Shown: positions 33,392-42,758, numbered from the stretch's first letter. The stretch is 64,000 nucleotides of DNA from Aquabacterium sp. (GCF_016195855.1 NZ_JACPYU010000005.1:47471-111470), one strand, 5' to 3'. Translations and numbers: made by a program. The notes: generated from the sequence alone by a model not told the origin.

Positions 33392-34570
33392 TCAGATCAC
33401 GATCAGTTCGCCGTCGATGGCGCCAGCCTGGTCCAGCGCCTGCAGGATGGACATGATGTCGTCCGGCGTGGCGCCCGTGCTGTTGATGGTGTCGATGATG
33501 GTCTGCAAGTCGACCCCACCCGGCCACTTGAACATGTGAGCGGCACCCTGGTCGACCGACACGCTGGACTGCGGCGTGGCCATGGTCTGGCCGCGGCTGA
33601 AGGGGGCAGGCTGGCTGACGTTCTGGCTTTCCGAGATCACCACCTTGAGTGAGCCGTGCGTGATGGCCGCAGGCCGCACGGTCACGCCTTGGGCGATCAC
33701 CACGGTGCCGGTGCGCGAGTTGAAGATGACCTTGGGGATCTCTTCACCCACGTTGATGCGCAGGGCTTCGAGTTGCGCCACGAAGGCCACGCGCTGGGTG
33801 CGGTTCTCGGGGGCGACCACCTCGACGCTGGTGGCGTCATCCGTGGTGGCGATGGGGCCGAAGCGGCGGTTCACGGCCTCCACGATGTTGGTGGCCGTCT
33901 GGAAGTTGGGGCGCTTGAGGCTCAGGCGCACGGTGGGGCGCGTGCTGAAATCGGTCTCGATTTCGCGCTCGATGGTGGCGCCATTGGGGATGCGGCCGGA
34001 TGTGGGTGTGTTGACCGTCACGCTGGAGCCGCTGTTGCCTTGCGCGGCCAGGCCGCCGACCACCAGGTTGCCCTGGGCCAGCGCGTAGATTTCCCCGTCA
34101 GCGGCCTTCAGGGGGGTGAGCAACAGCGTGCCGCCGCGCAGGCTCTTGGCATCGCCCAGCGAGGACACGGTGATGTCGATGGTCTGGCCCTTGCGGTAGC
34201 CGGGCGGGAAGCTGGCGCTGATCATGACGGCGGCCACGTTCTTCATCTTGGCCTCGTTGCGCTCGGGCAACTTGACGCCAAATTCCTTGAGCAGGTTGGT
34301 GACCGACTGGCCCGAGTACTTGGCCTGGCTGCTGTCACCCGTGCCTTGCAGGCCCACGATGAGGCCGTAGCCGATCAACTGGTTCTCGCGCACGCCTTCG
34401 ATGCTCACCAGTTGCTTGAGGCTGTGCGCGCCGCCGCTGCCGGGCATGGCCATGGCGGTGCGCGCACCAGCGGCTGCAGCGGGTGCGGCTTGCGCGCTGA
34501 GGCCGTGCAGGGCGAGGCTGCAACCCAGGGTCAGGGCCGCCAAACGTGTCGATACAGAGAAGGTGATCAT
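33392..34570 (-). CDS. flgI: Flagellar P-ring protein FlgI
   Basis: A 392-residue periplasmic protein with a signal peptide at the start (hydrophobic core [10 protein letters not shown], cleavage near SAQA). Family motifs: [53 protein letters not shown] and the end [25 protein letters not shown]. It forms the peptidoglycan bushing of the rod. It follows flgH by 18 bases. Confidence 0.95.
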   Translation of the reverse strand: MITFSVSTRLAALTLGCSLALHGLSAQAAPAAAAGARTAMAMPGSGGAHSLKQLVSIEGVRENQLIGYGLIVGLQGTGDSSQAKYSGQSVTNLLKEFGVKLPERNEAKMKNVAAVMISASFPPGYRKGQTIDITVSSLGDAKSLRGGTLLLTPLKAADGEIYALAQGNLVVGGLAAQGNSGSSVTVNTPTSGRIPNGATIEREIETDFSTRPTVRLSLKRPNFQTATNIVEAVNRRFGPIATTDDATSVEVVAPENRTQRVAFVAQLEALRINVGEEIPKVIFNSRTGTVVIAQGVTVRPAAITHGSLKVVISESQNVSQPAPFSRGQTMATPQSSVSVDQGAAHMFKWPGGVDLQTIIDTINSTGATPDDIMSILQALDQAGAIDGELIVI

Positions 34571-34588
34571 GATCAGGCCAAGCTCCCG

Positions 34589-35254
34589 TCAGAAGGGCAT
34601 CCAGGGGCTGTTGAAAAAGCGCGTGAGCCAGCCCGCGGTGTTGGCGTCGGCCAGCGAGCCCTTGCCGGTGTAGGCGATGCGGGCGTTGGCGATGCGCTGC
34701 GAGGACAGGCGGTTGTCGGTGTCCACGTCGGCAGCGCGCACATAGCCACTGAGCCGGATGATTTCTTCACCCTGGTTCAGCGTCAGGCTCTTGTCACCGC
34801 GGATCTGCAGCAGGCCGTTGGGCAGCACATCCTGCACGACCACGGTGATGGCGCCTTGCAGCGCGTTCTGCTGTGTGCTGGTGGCGCTGCCGTTGAAGTC
34901 GCGCTGTGCAGACACGCCCACATTGGTCTTGAAGGTGTTGTTGCCGATGGTGGTGGGGGCGATGTCCGCGCTGCTGCTCTTGCCGAACTTGGTGTCGGCC
35001 TTCTTGCTGGCCTGCGTGGTCTCTTCCAGCAGGATGGTCAGCACATCACCAGGGCGGAAGGGGCGGTGGTCGGCGGTGAGCGAGCCGGCCATCTCCGGCA
35101 CGAACACGCCGCCGGACTTGCCTTTGCGCATCGGGGCCGTGTTCGTGGGTGGAGGCTCGTCGGGTGTGGGCTCGGGGGGCAGGGGCATGCTGCCGCAACC
35201 CACCAGCAGCGACAGCAACACAGCCCCGAGGGCAGCCAGCAGCGGGTGTGTCAT
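34589..35254 (-). CDS. flgH: Flagellar L-ring lipoprotein FlgH
   Basis: A 221-residue outer-membrane lipoprotein with a clear lipobox (LLVGC). Family motifs: LLEETTQASKKADTKF and the end LSSQRIANARIAYTGKG. It builds the outer-membrane ring of the basal body. Its start overlaps the flgG stop by four bases (ATGA). The final segment (WLTRFFNSPWMPF) matches the usual C-terminus. Confidence 0.95.
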   Translation of the reverse strand: MTHPLLAALGAVLLSLLVGCGSMPLPPEPTPDEPPPTNTAPMRKGKSGGVFVPEMAGSLTADHRPFRPGDVLTILLEETTQASKKADTKFGKSSSADIAPTTIGNNTFKTNVGVSAQRDFNGSATSTQQNALQGAITVVVQDVLPNGLLQIRGDKSLTLNQGEEIIRLSGYVRAADVDTDNRLSSQRIANARIAYTGKGSLADANTAGWLTRFFNSPWMPF

Positions 35255-36039
35255 CGTGAGGCTTGCGACAGGTATTGCAGCATGTTGTCCGCGGCGGACA
35301 GCACCTTGGTGTTCATCTCGTAGGTGCGCTGCGCGGCGATCATGTCCACCATCTCTTCAACCACCTGCACATTGGAGCCTTCCAGCGCGCCTTGCTTGAG
35401 CTTGCCCAGGGCATCGGTGCCGGGGTCGCCTTCAGTGGGGGCGCCGCTGGCAGCGGTCTCTTGATAGAGGTTGTCGCCCATGGCGCGCAGGCCGGCTGGG
35501 TTGAGAAAGCCCGCCAGCTTGATCTGACCCAGCTCCTGTGGAGCGCTGGCACCGGCCACCGTGGCCGACACGACGCCGTTGTCACCGATGGTCACGGCGG
35601 TGGCGTTGGCTGGCACGGTGATCTCGGGCTTGATGGCCAGGCCCTGGGCGTTGACCAGCTTGCCGTCCGCATTGAGCTGCAGCTGGCCGGCGCGGGTGTA
35701 GGCCACGTCACCGCTGGGCATGCTCACCTGCAGGAAGCCGTTGCCGACGATGGCCAGGTCCAGCGACTGGCCGGTGCTTTGCAGGCTGCCGGTGGTGAAC
35801 ACCTTCTGCGTGCCCAGCAGGCGGGTGCCGTTGCCCAACTGGATGCCGGAGGGGGCAACGGTGTTGTCGTCGCGCTGGGTGCCGGGCTGCTGTTCGATCT
35901 GGTAGAACAGGTCGCTGAAGACGGCACGGTCACGCTTGAAGCCGACGGTGTTGACGTTGGCCAGGTTGTTGGCGATGGCTTGCAGCTTGGCGTCTTGGGC
36001 TTGCACGCCGGTCTTGCTGATCCACATGGCTGGGTTCAT
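35251..36039 (-). CDS. flgG: Flagellar distal rod protein FlgG
   Basis: A 262-residue rod protein with the MWISKTGVQAQDAKLQAIANNLANVNTVGFKRD-type opening (shared by all rod and hook proteins), a beta-rich middle with the typical FLQV..GDVAYTRAG turn and the ending VVEEMVDMIAAQRTYEMNTKVLSAADNMLQYLSQ. Length is as usual. It lies between flgF and flgH in the basal-body operon. Confidence 0.95.
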   Translation of the reverse strand: MNPAMWISKTGVQAQDAKLQAIANNLANVNTVGFKRDRAVFSDLFYQIEQQPGTQRDDNTVAPSGIQLGNGTRLLGTQKVFTTGSLQSTGQSLDLAIVGNGFLQVSMPSGDVAYTRAGQLQLNADGKLVNAQGLAIKPEITVPANATAVTIGDNGVVSATVAGASAPQELGQIKLAGFLNPAGLRAMGDNLYQETAASGAPTEGDPGTDALGKLKQGALEGSNVQVVEEMVDMIAAQRTYEMNTKVLSAADNMLQYLSQASR

Positions 36040-36101
36040 GAGCTGCTCCTGGTGAGAGGTCTGGGTATGTTCGGTGAAGTACGGCTTGAACGTGAACGAA
36101 C

Positions 36102-36827
36102 TTATTCACGGATCAGGCGATTGCCTGTGTCGGCCATGGAGTCCGCGGCCTTGTAGAGCTTCATTTGCAGCTCGAAGTCACGGTTGAGCGTCATGGTGGC
36201 GACCATCTCGTCAATGGCCGACACGTTGCTGCCTTCCAGGTGGCCGCTTTGCACGCGCACGGACTCGTTGCTGGGCAGCGGGTCACCACTGCGCGAGACG
36301 ATGAGGCCCGCTTCGTTCTTGGTCAGCGAGCCCGGCGGGGCGGTGACGAGCTTGAGCTTGTCTACCGGCTGCATGGTCTCCTGGCCGGGGGGCTGGATGG
36401 AGATGGTGCCGTCTTGCGAGATGGCCACGCGGGTGAAAGGAGGCAGGGTGATGGGGCCGCCATCGCCCATGACCGGGTGGCCATTGGCCAGCAGGCCACC
36501 TTCGGCATCCAGCGAGAACGCACCGGCGCGGGTGTAGGCCTCGCCTTGCTGCCATTGCACGGCAAAGAAGCCGGGGCCGGTGATGGCCACGTCCAGTTCA
36601 CGGCCGGTTTCGCGGTTGGCGCCTTCGCGCGAGGTCACGGCGTTGGTCTGCATGCCGCTCACATGGCGGGCATCGAAGCCATAGCCGGGCACGGCCTGGC
36701 TGCTGGCCAGCTCCAGGTCGGCGCGAAAGCCGCCGGTTTCCAGGTTGGCCAGGTTGTTGGCGTGCACCTGCTGGGCCCGCATGGCGCGCTCGGCGCCACT
36801 CATCACGGTGTAGATCAGTGCGTCCAT
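36102..36827 (-). CDS. flgF: Flagellar proximal rod protein FlgF
   Basis: A 241-residue rod protein. It has MDALIYTVMSGAERAMRAQQVHANNLANLETGGFRAD-type N-terminus, a middle with GPGFFAVQ...AYTRAGAFSLDAEG, and the ending SAIDEMVATMTLNRDFELQMKLYKAADSMADTGNRLI. It forms part of the proximal rod. The gap to flgG is 62 bases and to flgE 10. Confidence 0.94.
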   Translation of the reverse strand: MDALIYTVMSGAERAMRAQQVHANNLANLETGGFRADLELASSQAVPGYGFDARHVSGMQTNAVTSREGANRETGRELDVAITGPGFFAVQWQQGEAYTRAGAFSLDAEGGLLANGHPVMGDGGPITLPPFTRVAISQDGTISIQPPGQETMQPVDKLKLVTAPPGSLTKNEAGLIVSRSGDPLPSNESVRVQSGHLEGSNVSAIDEMVATMTLNRDFELQMKLYKAADSMADTGNRLIRE

Positions 36828-36837
36828 GGGCGGGTCC

Positions 36838-38025
36838 TTACACGGCTTGCATCAGTGCCTTGACCAGGTCGTTCTCGGTAGAGATGACTTTGGTGTTGGC
36901 CTGGTAGTTGCGTTGGGCAGACATGAGGTTGACCAGCTGGGCGGTCATGTCCACATTGGATTGCTCCAACGCGCCGGTGGTGAGCTTGCCGGCCATGCCG
37001 CTGCCGGGCGTGAAGTACAGCGGCGCGCCGGAGTCCACCGAGGTGGTCCAGCTCGTGTCGCTCACCGAGACCAGGGCGTTCTCGTTGGGGAAGGTGGCCA
37101 GGGCGATCTTGCCCACGCTTTGCTTCTGGCCGTTGCTGTACTGGGCCATGACGGAGCCGTCTTCCGACAACTGCACGCCGATCATGGTGCCGGAGGCATA
37201 GCCATCGGTGGCGTTGACCGAGGTGGTGGCTTCGCCAGCGAACTGCGTGGTGCCGGTGTAGTTCAGGTCGATGGACAGGGCCGCTGCGCCTGCCGGGGTG
37301 CCCAGTGCGATGGTGGCCGGGCCCGTGGGCGAGGTCAGCTGCCCGTTGGTGCCGAAGTCCAGCACGGTGGTGCTGGGCAGGTCGGTGCCGTCGAAGGTGT
37401 AGTGCGTGGTGACCTGGTTGCTGGCGGTCTTGACGAAGTACTGCGTGACGCTGTGCTGCGAGCCCAGCGAGTCATACACCACCGAGACCATGGAGCCATT
37501 GAAGCTCAGCGGGTCGGCCTTGTTGAAGGGGGTGACGCTGGGCGTGGTCCAGTCGGCCGAGAGGTTGCCCACGTATTGCAGCTTGGTGCTGGCTTGCGCG
37601 GCCACCTGGCCGGTGGGCACCGTCAGGTCGTTCATGCCGCCCAGCGCGGTGCTGCCGGGGATGGTGGGGTAGCCCTGCACCTTGCGGCCAAAGCTGTCGA
37701 TGATGTTGCCACTCTTGTCGCTGGAGAAGATGCCCACGCGGCTGTAGAGCATGGCCCCCGACGTGTCCTTGGTGACGAAGAAGCCGCGCCCCTGGATGGA
37801 GGCGTCCATGCCCCGGCCGGTGGTGAGCACGCCACCACCGATGTCGATGCTCTGCGTCATCGAGCCGACCTCGGCGCCCGTGGGCTGCGTGCCGGCATAC
37901 ATGGAGGCGAAGTTGGCACGGGTGGACTTGAAGCCGTAGGTGCTGGAGTTGGCGATGTTGTTGCTGATCTGGTTCAGCTCGGCGTTGATGGCGTTGATGC
38001 CGGAGAGGGCGATTTCAAAGCTCAT
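36838..38025 (-). CDS. flgE: Flagellar hook protein FlgE
   Basis: A 395-residue hook subunit starting at ATG 38025. The N-terminus SFEIALSGINAINAELNQISNNIANSSTYGFK and the C-terminus DMTAQLVNLMSAQRNYQANTKVISTENDLVKALM flank a large variable D1/D2 region. It polymerises into the hook under FlgD and FliK control. The start is fixed by the family motif. The length is close to that of enteric FlgE (about 400). Confidence 0.95.
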   Translation of the reverse strand: MSFEIALSGINAINAELNQISNNIANSSTYGFKSTRANFASMYAGTQPTGAEVGSMTQSIDIGGGVLTTGRGMDASIQGRGFFVTKDTSGAMLYSRVGIFSSDKSGNIIDSFGRKVQGYPTIPGSTALGGMNDLTVPTGQVAAQASTKLQYVGNLSADWTTPSVTPFNKADPLSFNGSMVSVVYDSLGSQHSVTQYFVKTASNQVTTHYTFDGTDLPSTTVLDFGTNGQLTSPTGPATIALGTPAGAAALSIDLNYTGTTQFAGEATTSVNATDGYASGTMIGVQLSEDGSVMAQYSNGQKQSVGKIALATFPNENALVSVSDTSWTTSVDSGAPLYFTPGSGMAGKLTTGALEQSNVDMTAQLVNLMSAQRNYQANTKVISTENDLVKALMQAV

Positions 38026-38044
38026 GGTGGCTCCTATTGAAGGG

Positions 38045-38704
38045 TCAGGTGGCCGAGCGGCCGTTGAAACGGGTGATGGCAGCGGGTGCCACTTCACCGA
38101 TGTGGGACACGTCCAGCACGACGCCGCCGGAGGCCGACAGCTTCACGCTTTGCAGGGTGCCGGCCACTTCGATGGCGGCAGATTCGCCCGAGGCGCTGTC
38201 AACCGCCAGGGTGTAGCGGCCTTGCGGCAGGCCCAGCTTGACGGGGTCGATGGCAAAGGTGGTTTCGCCAGCCGGGCGTGCGCCCAGGTTGACGCGGTAG
38301 TTGGCGCCCGAGGCATCGGTGAGCACGACGGCGGTGTTAGCGGAGGGGCTGCTCAAGTTGAAGGCGCCGTTGACCACGTCCTGGCCCAACTGCACTTCGC
38401 TGGCCTTGACCATGACCTGCGAGCCGACCTGCGCACCCATGCCCAAGGCCTGCAGGCTCTCCAGCATGGCGACATTGGTGCTGCTCTGGCTGGACAGGTT
38501 CTGCAGCGACTCCATCTGGCTCAGTTGTGTGAGCTGGTTGACGAAGGCGCTGGGGTCGGTGGGCTCCAGCGGGTTCTGGTTCTTGATCTGGGCCACCAGC
38601 AAGGTGGTGAACAGGTCCTTGGGTGAGCCACCGCCCGTTGCTGCCGTGATGGCAGAGCTGTTGCTCTTGGCCGCCTGGCCATCGGTGAAAAAGCTGGTCT
38701 GCAT
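38045..38704 (-). CDS. flgD: Flagellar hook-cap protein FlgD
   Basis: A 219-residue hook scaffold protein. The N-terminal LFTTLLVAQIKNQNPLEPTDPSAFVNQLTQLSQMESLQNL is the family signature (quoted in part as landmark); the rest is a Tudor/fibronectin-like domain (GRYTLAVDSASGESAAIEVAGTL). It caps the growing hook and is lost after completion. It follows flgC by two bases. Confidence 0.93.
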   Translation of the reverse strand: MQTSFFTDGQAAKSNSSAITAATGGGSPKDLFTTLLVAQIKNQNPLEPTDPSAFVNQLTQLSQMESLQNLSSQSSTNVAMLESLQALGMGAQVGSQVMVKASEVQLGQDVVNGAFNLSSPSANTAVVLTDASGANYRVNLGARPAGETTFAIDPVKLGLPQGRYTLAVDSASGESAAIEVAGTLQSVKLSASGGVVLDVSHIGEVAPAAITRFNGRSAT

Positions 38705-38706
38705 GA

Positions 38707-39132
38707 TCAGGCATCTCCCAGTTTCAGCAGCGACTGCTGCATGGATTTAACCCGCCCCAGCACCTCGACATTGGTCTCGAAGGCGCGGGAGGCGGACATC
38801 ATGTCGGTCATCTCGGCCACCGAGTTGACGTTGGGGTAGAAAACCTCGCCCTGTTCGTTGGCCAGGGGGTTGTCTGGCTCGTAGACCTTGCGCAGAGGCT
38901 CGGTGCTCTGCACCACGTCCAGCACGCGAACCTGCGCGCCGTGGCCGTCGCCAGCCCGAAAGCCGCCCTGGTCCATGACAGAGGCAAACACCGGCTTGCG
39001 TGCGTGGTAGGTGCCGTCTTCCGTGCTGGAGGCGGACTGCGCGTTGGCCAGGTTGCTGGCCACGGTGTTGAGCCGCACGGTCTGTGCGGTCATGGCCGAG
39101 CCGGCGATGGCGGCGATGTCTCGAAATGACAT
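38707..39132 (-). CDS. flgC: Flagellar proximal rod protein FlgC
   Basis: A 141-residue rod protein with IAAIAGSAMTAQTVRLNTVASNLANAQSASS at the start (the usual NLANA rod motif) and the end NVNSVAEMTDMMSASRAFETNVEVLGRVKSMQQSLL. It sits between flgB and flgD in the operon, with 26 bases to flgB. Confidence 0.94.
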   Translation of the reverse strand: MSFRDIAAIAGSAMTAQTVRLNTVASNLANAQSASSTEDGTYHARKPVFASVMDQGGFRAGDGHGAQVRVLDVVQSTEPLRKVYEPDNPLANEQGEVFYPNVNSVAEMTDMMSASRAFETNVEVLGRVKSMQQSLLKLGDA

Positions 39133-39158
39133 GGTTCGGTGCTCCTTGCTGGCGCTGC

Positions 39159-39524
39159 TTACTGACCGGCGATGGCTTTGGCCAGGCCTTTGAGCTTCAT
39201 GTTAAGGAAGGTGAGGCTGGTCTGGAAATCAGATGCGTTCTGCGAGAACGTGGCCTGCTCGACACCCAGCTCCACCGTGTTGCCGTCCTGGCTGGGGTGG
39301 TTGGGGACGCGGTACTTGGCGTCCACATCGTCGGTGCTCAGGTGCAGGCCGCCGCCCGAATCAGACAGGGACGATTGCAGACTTGCGCTAAAGTCAATGT
39401 CGCGCGCCTGGTAGCCGGGCGTGTTTTCATTGGCGATGTTGGACGCCAGAATCTTCGTGCGCTCGGCACGCAATTTGAGGGCCTCCGGATGCACGTCCAT
39501 GGCCTTGTCGAAGTGGATACCCAT
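39159..39524 (-). CDS. flgB: Flagellar proximal rod protein FlgB
   Basis: A 121-residue rod protein. It contains EALKLRAERTKILASNIANENTPGYQARDIDF, the family motif, at the usual distance from the start. ATG 39524 is supported by an AAAGGAG ribosome site. That site and the start codon lie inside the divergent flgA gene: the two start codons share the four bases CATG. It is the first gene of the flgBCDEFGHIJ run, so its promoter must lie within flgA. Confidence 0.94.
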   Translation of the reverse strand: MGIHFDKAMDVHPEALKLRAERTKILASNIANENTPGYQARDIDFSASLQSSLSDSGGGLHLSTDDVDAKYRVPNHPSQDGNTVELGVEQATFSQNASDFQTSLTFLNMKLKGLAKAIAGQ

Positions 39525-40275
39525 GAGACTCCTTTGGTCGTTGACGGTGATCGTGGTGAGTGGCGTGGCCTGCCTGCCTGCGATGGCGGGGCCAGCCTCC
39601 AGGGAAGTGACAGCCCAGGTGGAGGCCGCAGCGGGCGCATACCTGGACGATGTGGCTGCCAAAGCGAACTGGCTGGAGCCACAGTGGACCTTGTCCGTGC
39701 TGGACAGCACGCCCATGCGGCGAGGTGAAGCGCCAGCCAGTTGCAGCAAGCCCCTGGCCGTGGAAGCCGTGGACACGCGGCATGTGTCGCGCATGCGCTT
39801 TGCCGTGCGCTGCCCGGCCGATGAGGGCTGGAAGCGCGATGTGGTGGTGCGGGCCCAGGTGTCGGCCAAGGTGGTGGTCATGGCCGGTGACGTGGCAGCC
39901 GGGCAGGCCATCAAGGACGACGACCTGACGCTGGAGCGGCGCGATGTGACGCTGGTGCCCGATGCCATCTCCGACACGCAGGTGGCGGTGGGCTTCACCG
40001 GCAGCCGGTCGCTGCGGGCCGGGCAGGTGTTATCCAAACGTGCCTTGCTGACACCCTTGCTGGTCTTGCGGGGGCACAGCGTCAGCATCGTGGCGCGCAA
40101 CCAGGGCATTGCCGTGACGGTGGCCGGCGAGGCGATGGATTCCGGGCGAGAGGGCGAGGTCGTGCGGGTGCGCAACATCGCCTCCGGCAAGGTCATCCGT
40201 GCCCGGGTGATCGAAGCTGGCAAGGTGGAGCCTGAGGCCATACCGGTGTCTGCTCCTGCTCAGTCGCGTGAGTGA
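39523..40275 (+). CDS. flgA: P-ring assembly chaperone FlgA
   Basis: A 250-residue periplasmic protein. MRLLWSLTVIVVSG and PAMAG form a signal peptide, which argues for ATG 39523; the other in-frame starts (ATG 39499 upstream, TTG and GTG codons downstream) either run further into flgB or lose the N-terminal charge. The C-terminal SAF domain is clear (VVVMAGDVAAGQAIKDDDLTLERRDV; SIVARNQGIAVTVAGEAMDSGREGEVVRVRN). It is divergent from flgB and overlaps the muramidase gene by 16 bases at its end. Confidence 0.9.
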   Translation: MRLLWSLTVIVVSGVACLPAMAGPASREVTAQVEAAAGAYLDDVAAKANWLEPQWTLSVLDSTPMRRGEAPASCSKPLAVEAVDTRHVSRMRFAVRCPADEGWKRDVVVRAQVSAKVVVMAGDVAAGQAIKDDDLTLERRDVTLVPDAISDTQVAVGFTGSRSLRAGQVLSKRALLTPLLVLRGHSVSIVARNQGIAVTVAGEAMDSGREGEVVRVRNIASGKVIRARVIEAGKVEPEAIPVSAPAQSRE

Positions 40276-41030
40276 AGGGCGGCGCGCGCCTTCACGGTGG
40301 CGGCCACGCTGGTGAGCTTGTCCGCATAGTGGGGGTCGGTGGCGTAACCGCCGCGGGCCAGGCCCTGGGCAAAGGCCTGGGCATCACTGCCCACATGGAG
40401 TGCCCCCTGGTAACGCGGGCTGTTGCTCAAGAGGCGCGTGTAGTCGCGAAAGGCCGATGCGTCATCGGCATAAGCGCGGAATGTCTCGACGCGCTGCACG
40501 GCAGCGCCCTGTTCGTACTCGGTGGTCAGGGCCGAGGTGATCTGGCCGGACCAACCCGCTTGCGCCTTGATGCCAAACAGGTTGCCGCTGTCTTGCCCAT
40601 TGGCCAGACGCAGGGGCTTTTGCCCCCAACCTGATTCGAGCGCGGCGTGCGCGGCCACCAGATGAGGGTCCACGCCCAATGCGGCACCTGAGGCTTGCGC
40701 CCAGGGCGCGATGCGGGCCAGGAAGGCCTGCTGTGTGGTGGGTGAGGCCTGGTCCGGCTCCATGGCGGACAGCGCTGTCTTGCCTTGCACGCGCTGCTGT
40801 TGCAACCAGCCTTCAGGGCTGACCGACAGCGCGGGGCTGGGCGCATCTGCCGAGCCGCGGGCGATGAAGTCCGTGACCTCGTCGTTCAACTGGTGGTACA
40901 GCGCGTTGAAGGACGAGCCCTGGCCGGCCTCTGCCTGGGGCGCAACGCGTGCGATGTCTTGTGCGAGCGCCTTCGGGCTCAGCGGCGCGAAGTCGACATC
41001 AGGCATCTGCATAGAGGCCTCCATCGCCAT
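40260..41030 (-). CDS. Flagellar glucosaminidase/muramidase, stand-alone FlgJ C-terminal domain
   Basis: A 256-residue protein with a glucosaminidase domain at about residues 100-250: FLARIAPWAQASGAALGVDPHLVAAHAALESGWGQKPL, with Glu in AALESGWG as the catalytic acid, NLFGIKA, and FRAYADDASAFRDY. This is the muramidase half of enteric FlgJ, needed to let the rod pass the cell wall. No signal peptide is seen; export by the flagellar apparatus, as for FlgJ, is likely. It overlaps flgN by 32 bases. Confidence 0.88.
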   Translation of the reverse strand: MAMEASMQMPDVDFAPLSPKALAQDIARVAPQAEAGQGSSFNALYHQLNDEVTDFIARGSADAPSPALSVSPEGWLQQQRVQGKTALSAMEPDQASPTTQQAFLARIAPWAQASGAALGVDPHLVAAHAALESGWGQKPLRLANGQDSGNLFGIKAQAGWSGQITSALTTEYEQGAAVQRVETFRAYADDASAFRDYTRLLSNSPRYQGALHVGSDAQAFAQGLARGGYATDPHYADKLTSVAATVKARAALHSRD

Positions 41031-41424
41031 GCAGCACCTGCTGCATGATGGTGTTCTGCTCGACGATGAGCTCGCAGTTGCGCGTGTTGCGCTGCTTGCA
41101 GTCGTGCACCTTGGACTCCAGCTCCTGCCATTTCACGCTCAGGGAGGCGCGTGCCATCGGGTTCAATTGCGCCAGCACGCCATCGATGTTGCGGGGGGCT
41201 TGGTCGCCGGTCAGCGCGTGGATCAAGGTCAGGCGTTCTTCGCGGCGCTGGTCCATGATGTCCACCAGTTCGACGATGTCGTCTGCCAGCAGGCACAGTT
41301 GGTCCGTGTCGTGGCGCAGTGCGGCGTGAAACTGTTCTTCCAGCATGCCCGCGAGCGTGTCGTAGCCCTGGATGTCGGCCAGCACGTCGAGGATCAGCTT
41401 GGCGATGGCGTCCTGGCGGGTCAT
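40999..41424 (-). CDS. flgN: Flagellar export chaperone FlgN
   Basis: A 141-residue helical protein of the FlgN family, which holds FlgK and FlgL before export. It is mostly alpha-helical with heptad-like segments (LEEQFHAALRHDTDQLCLLADDIVELVDIMDQRREERLTL). The C-terminal part overlaps the muramidase gene. It starts within the flgM stop (TGATG), so translation is coupled. Confidence 0.85.
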   Translation of the reverse strand: MTRQDAIAKLILDVLADIQGYDTLAGMLEEQFHAALRHDTDQLCLLADDIVELVDIMDQRREERLTLIHALTGDQAPRNIDGVLAQLNPMARASLSVKWQELESKVHDCKQRNTRNCELIVEQNTIMQQVLHGDGGLYADA

Positions 41425-41708
41425 CAGCGGCCTCCGTGGTAGCGGGCGATCAGGCCGGCCAGCTTCTTGGCATCAAAGTTGATCTCGCCTTTGGCCAGGG
41501 CGTCGCGCACGGCTTCGACCTTGGCCTGATCGATCTCGGGCATGCCTTGCAGCGCCGTCATCGCGGGCTCCAGTGTGGCCGATTGCAGGGGGCTCGATGA
41601 GGTGGTCGGCGCATGAGGCGAGGCCGCGGCCGGGCCTTCCACGCGAGGCGTTTCCTGGACAGGGGCGCTTGCGCCAATCGTGGGCAGACTGGTGTTGTTG
41701 ATCTTCAT
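41424..41708 (-). CDS. flgM: Anti-sigma-28 factor FlgM
   Basis: A 94-residue protein. MKINNT at the start and IDQAKVEAVRDALAKGEINFDAKKLAGLIARYH at the end match FlgM, with a disordered middle. It binds FliA until the hook is complete and is then exported. It lies 59 bases from motB, in the same direction, and is coupled to flgN. Confidence 0.92.
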   Translation of the reverse strand: MKINNTSLPTIGASAPVQETPRVEGPAAASPHAPTTSSSPLQSATLEPAMTALQGMPEIDQAKVEAVRDALAKGEINFDAKKLAGLIARYHGGR

Positions 41709-41767
41709 ACGGCGGCCTCTCAGTCGGGTGTCCATGGCTCAAATGGGTCTGTGCTCAAGGTCTGAAT

Positions 41768-42751
41768 TCACTGCGGGGTGGTCTTGATGTCGCTTCGGTG
41801 GCGAATCAGCCTGGCACGCAGTGCGCTCAGATCGGCGCGATCGGGGATTTCGGTGTCCACGCCACCGTTGCTTGACAGGCCATTGCCTGGCATGCCGAAC
41901 ATGGCGGCGATGTTGTCGGCCTGGCCTGCCGTCAGCACCAGCAGTTCGATGCGGCGGTTCACGCCAGCGGTGGGGTCCTTGAGGTCCAGCGGGGCGCGGT
42001 CGGCCATGCCAACCACTTGCAGCACGCTGCTGGACGCCATGCCGCCACCCAGGAGCTGGGCGCGTGCGGCCATGGCGCGGTTGCTCGACAGCGCCCAGTT
42101 GGAGAAGGCCGCGCGCTCCTGGCCGGCATACTGAACCGAGTCCGTGTGGCCCACGACCAGCATCTGGTTTTCGATGCGGGCAAACAGCGGGCCCATCTGG
42201 CGCAGCAGCTTGCGAAAGCGCTCATTGGGGATGGCACTGCCGCGCTCGAACATGCCTTGCTTGTCGGTGTCGTGCAGCATCACGCGCAGGCCGTAGGGGG
42301 TGACCACGCTTTGCAGGTTGCTGGCCAGGCCGGCGTCTTCGCTCATCTCGGCCAGCACCTTGGCCAGCGAGGCCAGATCGGCCGCGGACTCATAGCGCAC
42401 CTTGTGCTGGGGCTTGTTGTCGTCGCTGTTGTCGGTCTGCTTGTGCTGTGCCTCGGGGTCGCGGGGCAGGGGCTCGCGCGAGATCAGGCTGCCGCGCGGG
42501 CCGCCCATGCTCTCGGGCATGATGCCGCGGCCTTCGTCCATGGTGTGACCGCCAACAGCACGCATGATTTCTTCGGCGCGCTCCTGGTTGCGCGCAGCCA
42601 GCACCCACATCACCAGGAACAGGCACATCAGCGCCAGGCAGAAGTCGGCGAACGCGACTTTCCAGGCACCGCCGTGGCCTTCGTCATCATGGCGGCGCGA
42701 GACCCGCTTGATGACCGCGGCCTCGTGTTTGTCGGCTTTGCTGTGCTGCAC
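41768..42751 (-). CDS. motB: Flagellar motor stator protein MotB (LafU-like)
   Basis: A 327-residue stator subunit. WKVAFADFCLALMCLFLVMWVLAARN is the single membrane segment, with the ion-binding Asp at about residue 36. The C-terminal OmpA-like peptidoglycan-binding domain has MLVVGHTDSVQYAGQ, NWALSSNRAMAARAQLL and GVNRRIELLVL. GTG 42751 with GAGG upstream is the likely start. The gene overlaps nothing and follows motA by seven bases. Proton use is likely from the general type, not proven. Confidence 0.93.
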   Translation of the reverse strand: MQHSKADKHEAAVIKRVSRRHDDEGHGGAWKVAFADFCLALMCLFLVMWVLAARNQERAEEIMRAVGGHTMDEGRGIMPESMGGPRGSLISREPLPRDPEAQHKQTDNSDDNKPQHKVRYESAADLASLAKVLAEMSEDAGLASNLQSVVTPYGLRVMLHDTDKQGMFERGSAIPNERFRKLLRQMGPLFARIENQMLVVGHTDSVQYAGQERAAFSNWALSSNRAMAARAQLLGGGMASSSVLQVVGMADRAPLDLKDPTAGVNRRIELLVLTAGQADNIAAMFGMPGNGLSSNGGVDTEIPDRADLSALRARLIRHRSDIKTTPQ

Positions 42752-42758
42752 GATGACC

